Below are positions 30,960 through 33,431 of a stretch of DNA of 33,431 bases, one piece after another. Under the pieces are notes generated by a model that was not told the DNA's origin, made no database searches, and worked only from the letters and a program-made list of their open reading frames with translations. The stretch lies in the IMG/VR virus record IMGVR_UViG_3300023084_000075, positions 1 through 33,431 of that record. One strand, 5' to 3'. The stretch's first letter is position 1. Each line of letters starts with the position of its first letter. Both the position numbers and the translations under genes were made by a program. The DNA comes from a virus.

Positions 30960-31814
30960 CTAATAGTCCGCCTTTGGACGTCTAATACTCTTATAAAATT
31001 CTGCCAATTTTTCTTTGTCCTCTTTAAACACTTCTTGGTTTTGTCTAGTAAAGGACGGATTAAGGCCATTCTCCTGTAGAATATCGTCACGTATATTTTG
31101 ATTTTTCTTTTCTATGTTTAGTACTCTTGTAAAACTGTTAGTAACCGCGGCAGTGTAATAGGCAAAAGGATTTTCACTTTTGCTTTCGTCAAACTGTAAA
31201 CCAATCTGCGAAAGTTGTAACACAGCCTGTGCCCTCATTTCATCATTGTAGGTGTAACCACGCCAGTTTGAACGTGTTCCGTATCTATCAGCAAGTTTTA
31301 GGAACATACGTCCTAGTTCTTCTGTAATTCTTCCGTGTGTTTTGTTAAAATGTCCATTATGCACACCACCTTCCCAATGGCTTTTACCAACACAAACTAG
31401 GTTGTCCTTTACATCATACTTCCAATGTTGAAAAGGAGGAAAGTTGCAACGTTCATGTTCATCTGCTACTGTTTTGGTTTTGCGTTTGCGGCCAGGCGCT
31501 AGTGGAATATGATCAAACGTCATAATCCTAAAAATTAAGTCAGTCTTTTCAATTTTACGCCAATCTGGTGTAACATCCGCTAATTTTGTCTTTTTATCAC
31601 CTGCTTCACGTGCGGCTTCGTAGGCTTGTTTTCCAATCCTGTCTGCACGATTACGCTTTGCTTCTGCTACTGTTAATCTGTTAACCTTGTCTAAACTAGG
31701 TAAAATTATATCATAAGTCGCATACTCATCATCGGCATACGAACTGAAACTGTTCTTGCTTTTATGTATCTGTTTAAGCAGATCTCTATTGTTCAAATAT
31801 TTTACTTTTCTCAT
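30960..31814 (-). CDS. gp55: Late-transcription sigma factor gp55, long form, 284 aa
   Basis: A sigma factor for late genes. The C-terminal half carries the gp55 signature: YTYNDEMRAQAVLQLSQIGL, FDESKSENPFAYYTAAVTNS and FTRVLNIEKKNQNIRDDIL (about residues 185-245), like the sigma region 2-type core of T4 gp55. T4 gp55 is about 185 aa. The first 150 or so residues here are an extension (SFSSYADDEYATYDIILPSL; RIMTFDHIPLAPGRKRK) without a known domain. The C-terminus SIRRPKADY is basic, unlike the hydrophobic/acidic clamp-binding end of T4 gp55. The ATG at 31814 is chosen over 31826 because GGAGA lies 7 bases before it. Confidence 0.85.
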   Translation of the reverse strand: MRKVKYLNNRDLLKQIHKSKNSFSSYADDEYATYDIILPSLDKVNRLTVAEAKRNRADRIGKQAYEAAREAGDKKTKLADVTPDWRKIEKTDLIFRIMTFDHIPLAPGRKRKTKTVADEHERCNFPPFQHWKYDVKDNLVCVGKSHWEGGVHNGHFNKTHGRITEELGRMFLKLADRYGTRSNWRGYTYNDEMRAQAVLQLSQIGLQFDESKSENPFAYYTAAVTNSFTRVLNIEKKNQNIRDDILQENGLNPSFTRQNQEVFKEDKEKLAEFYKSIRRPKADY

Positions 31815-31837
31815 GAGATTCTCCATGTATAAGTAGT

Positions 31838-31866
31838 ATTATAAACTACGTAGTTAATAATTGCAA
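31838..31866 (-). promoter_or_regulatory. Sigma70-type promoter of gp55
   Basis: The minus strand shows TTGCAA (31861-31866), a 17-base spacer and a perfect TATAAT (31838-31843), about 24 bases before the gp55 ATG. Its -35 shares two bases with the rightward late box at 31865-31872. Confidence 0.7.
31844..31855. promoter_or_regulatory. 12-bp palindrome in the gp55 promoter spacer (candidate operator)
   Basis: AACTACGTAGTT is a perfect palindrome lying directly against the -10 box, between it and the -35. A dimeric repressor bound there would block the polymerase. No other copy was noticed in the window. Confidence 0.35.
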
Positions 31867-31872
31867 TAAATA
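31865..31872 (+). promoter_or_regulatory. Late-type promoter box AATAAATA for baseplate genes
   Basis: Seven of eight matches to TATAAATA, 26 bases before the ATG at 31899, with AAGGAG between. Expected to be read with gp55. Confidence 0.6.
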
Positions 31873-31898
31873 TTGTTACCAAAAGGAGCCAAAACGAT

Positions 31899-32744
31899 AT
31901 GGGAATTTTAGATAATTTTAGATTTACTAATTCAAATAGTAAAGTAACTGCTGGTAAGCAGGGAGCCGATGTACCTGCTGAAGAAACAGGACTTACGGGT
32001 TTTGGCAATTCTCTTGTAGACAATTTGAAAAAGGCTACCGGCCTTGGTGGGGCATTTGAAAGACTTGAAGGAAAACTGGGTAAGGGAGGAAAAGAAGAAG
32101 AGAAAGCCGAACCAACAAAACAGTTTTTCCAAGCAGGTGGTAAACAGTATGAACGTGATCCTCGTATCAAAATTAGAATTCCAACAAGTTATTTAAAGGG
32201 TCCGGCAGGCCATTTAGCGAGCGTAGGTGACAAAGCAGTTGTATTTCCTTACACTCCGCAAATAGTTGTGCAAACAAGAGCCAATTATAATGCAATAAAT
32301 CCCACACATACTAATTATACGTTTTATGCTTACCAGAACTCAATGCTGGATGCAATATCAATTGTTGGAACATTTTCAGCACAAAGTTTAGAAGACGGAA
32401 GGTATATGCTTGGTGCAATTCATGCACTAAGATCTGTTACCAAAATGAATTTTGGTCCAAGCCAAAACTCAGGTGCGCCGCCACCTATTTGTAGACTAGA
32501 TGGTTATGGTGCATACCAATTTAATAATTTGCCTGTTGTTATCAGCAGTTTCTTTTACACACTTAATGAAGATGTAGACTACATGCAGATCACAGATAAA
32601 AATAGTGGAAAAGCAACAAATGTTCCGACCAGAGCAGAATTTACAATTGAATGTTTACCAGTGTTCTCAAGAAGAGATCAAGCAAACTTTAATATCGATA
32701 AATTCATAAGCGGTAGTTTAACTGAAACTAAAGGAATGATCTAA
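31899..32744 (+). CDS. gp48: Baseplate tail-tube cap/initiator, gp48-like, 281 aa
   Basis: The N-terminal third is Gly/Lys/Glu-rich and probably flexible (residues 1-75). The body holds IKIRIPTSYLKGPAGHLASV, NSMLDAISIVGTFSAQSLED, then LGAIHALRSVTKMNFGPSQN and PPPICRLDGYGAYQFNNLPV. A pattern of a F-S-A...-E-x-x-Y/F helix, RSVTKM-F-G, then PPP...L-x-GYG...N-x-PVV is typical of the tube-cap protein gp48 in marine T4-like phages and of related tube proteins. T4 gp48 is 364 aa. The next gene begins at its stop (TAATG). It would sit on the central hub and start tube assembly. gp54 is the main alternative. Confidence 0.6.
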   Translation: MGILDNFRFTNSNSKVTAGKQGADVPAEETGLTGFGNSLVDNLKKATGLGGAFERLEGKLGKGGKEEEKAEPTKQFFQAGGKQYERDPRIKIRIPTSYLKGPAGHLASVGDKAVVFPYTPQIVVQTRANYNAINPTHTNYTFYAYQNSMLDAISIVGTFSAQSLEDGRYMLGAIHALRSVTKMNFGPSQNSGAPPPICRLDGYGAYQFNNLPVVISSFFYTLNEDVDYMQITDKNSGKATNVPTRAEFTIECLPVFSRRDQANFNIDKFISGSLTETKGMI

Positions 32745-33046
32745 TGGCAGTGTATGCTAAAACAAGTCTGTACGCCACAACAGAACAAACAAATCGCAGT
32801 TTAGGAATTTTAGACTATACAGAAATTCCTAAAATATCTGGTGATGTTTTATATGAAATTAAATCTCAATATAATTATAGACCAGATTTGTTGTCTAGCG
32901 ATTTATATGATGATCCTAACTTATGGTGGGTATTTAAATCTAGAAATCCAAGTGTGCTAGAAGATCCTATTTTTGACTTTGTTGCAGGCGTAAAGATATA
33001 CATTCCTACAATCGACACAATTAGATCCGTTATCGGAGGAGTATAA
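32744..33046 (+). CDS. gp53: Baseplate wedge protein gp53-like (LysM-like), 100 aa
   Basis: A small protein with SGDVLYEIKSQYNYRPDLLS, then DDPNLWWVFKSRNPSVLEDP and IFDFVAGVKIYIPTIDTI. The pattern W-W-V...N-x-x-x-x-DP...D...G..I-x-IP is that of the LysM-like domain of T4 gp53-type wedge proteins, although T4 gp53 (196 aa) is twice as long. It starts at the stop of the tube-cap gene and its own stop overlaps the next start, a three-gene coupled baseplate unit behind the late box at 31865. A tail-terminator or other LysM-containing baseplate protein is an alternative. Confidence 0.55.
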   Translation: MAVYAKTSLYATTEQTNRSLGILDYTEIPKISGDVLYEIKSQYNYRPDLLSSDLYDDPNLWWVFKSRNPSVLEDPIFDFVAGVKIYIPTIDTIRSVIGGV

Positions 33047-33431
33047 TGGCAGTAAAAGAATCTCCAAATGTTACAAGGGAGCGTGACGGGCAAACTGTAG
33101 AGTTTAGAAATGAAATACAATCAGCAATAAACTCTGATTCAGTTATCACCGGCGACGGTGTAACAGTAGAAGTTGGTCCTATCGAGTTTGGCGGTTCGTT
33201 TGATGATCCTTCTCCTTGGGGAACTTTTTATAAAGGTGTAAAAGGAAGACACAACCGTTTGCATGATTATAATGTTTACAATTATAACATTGCACTTGTT
33301 GCATTATCAAAAGACCAAGTTGAAAAACCAGAAACATATCAGGGTAGAGTTTTTACTAATGGTCAGGAAAACAAAGGATTTTATGTTGTAGCACGTAGTG
33401 GCGGCTATGGTAGAACCGAAGAAGGTGGATT
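33046..33431 (+). CDS. Probable baseplate protein, N-terminal part (cut by window end)
   Basis: At least 128 residues, open to the right edge. It starts MAVKESPNVTRERDGQTVEF and continues VITGDGVTVEVGPIEFGGSF, GRHNRLHDYNVYNYNIALVA and FYVVARSGGYGRTEEGG. The Y-N-Y-N-x-A-L-V-A-L-S region followed by an ARSGG stretch suggests the N-terminal domain of a larger baseplate or hub protein. The missing remainder prevents a firm call. The ATG overlaps the stop of the gp53-like gene (TAATG), so it belongs to the same unit. Confidence 0.6.
   Translation, partial: MAVKESPNVTRERDGQTVEFRNEIQSAINSDSVITGDGVTVEVGPIEFGGSFDDPSPWGTFYKGVKGRHNRLHDYNVYNYNIALVALSKDQVEKPETYQGRVFTNGQENKGFYVVARSGGYGRTEEGG

Overview
The window looks like part of the genome of a T4-like marine myovirus: AT-rich, densely packed, with many TAATG stop/start overlaps. 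The evidence is a recognisable set of T4 core genes: portal gp20, prohead protease gp21, scaffold gp22, capsid gp23, hub protein gp26, recombination nuclease gp46/gp47, late sigma gp55, and baseplate genes resembling gp48 and gp53. The capsid protein is short and gp55 is long compared with T4, and several small proteins resemble those of marine T4-like phages. This suggests a phage of a marine bacterium, possibly an alphaproteobacterium. The host cannot be fixed from this sequence.

Layout. 1-704 (+): the tail of one 2OG-Fe(II) oxygenase gene and a complete second one. 691-14999 (-): a virion fibre/adhesin block with two giant modular fibres (1671 and 1557 aa), a glycine-rich adhesin (539 aa) and small structural proteins. 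15091-21930 (-): the head block, with a small gene, gp23, gp22, gp21, an acidic core protein, a glycosyltransferase-like insertion, a small gene and gp20. 21940-24213 (-): a 757-aa tape-measure candidate. 24295-25373 (+): gp26 followed by a startless ORF in the -1 frame, joined at a canonical slippery sequence. 25370-26616 (-): two unrecognised proteins. 26715-26900 (+): a small gene. 26892-27422: over 500 bases without a gene but rich in hairpins, a candidate structured RNA. 27423-31814 (-): a GIY-YIG-like protein, a small basic protein, gp46, gp47 and gp55. 31899-33431 (+): baseplate genes, the last one cut by the window end.

Regulation can be read directly. gp55 and gp47/gp46 have sigma70-type promoters (TTGCAA-17-TATAAT and TTGACT-18-TATAAT). 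Structural genes carry T4-late-type boxes with the core TAAATA. Three strong intrinsic terminators separate the head and fibre transcription units.

The observations most worth a second look are: (1) a likely -1 programmed frameshift in gp26, recalling the G/GT tape-measure chaperones of lambda-like phages; (2) four small genes whose ATG lies exactly 5 nt after a late-promoter box, the geometry expected for leaderless mRNA; (3) overlap of the gp55 promoter's -35 with a late promoter that gp55 itself should recognise, a possible built-in negative feedback; (4) the structured non-coding region. No tRNA, CRISPR array, insertion sequence or integrase was seen.
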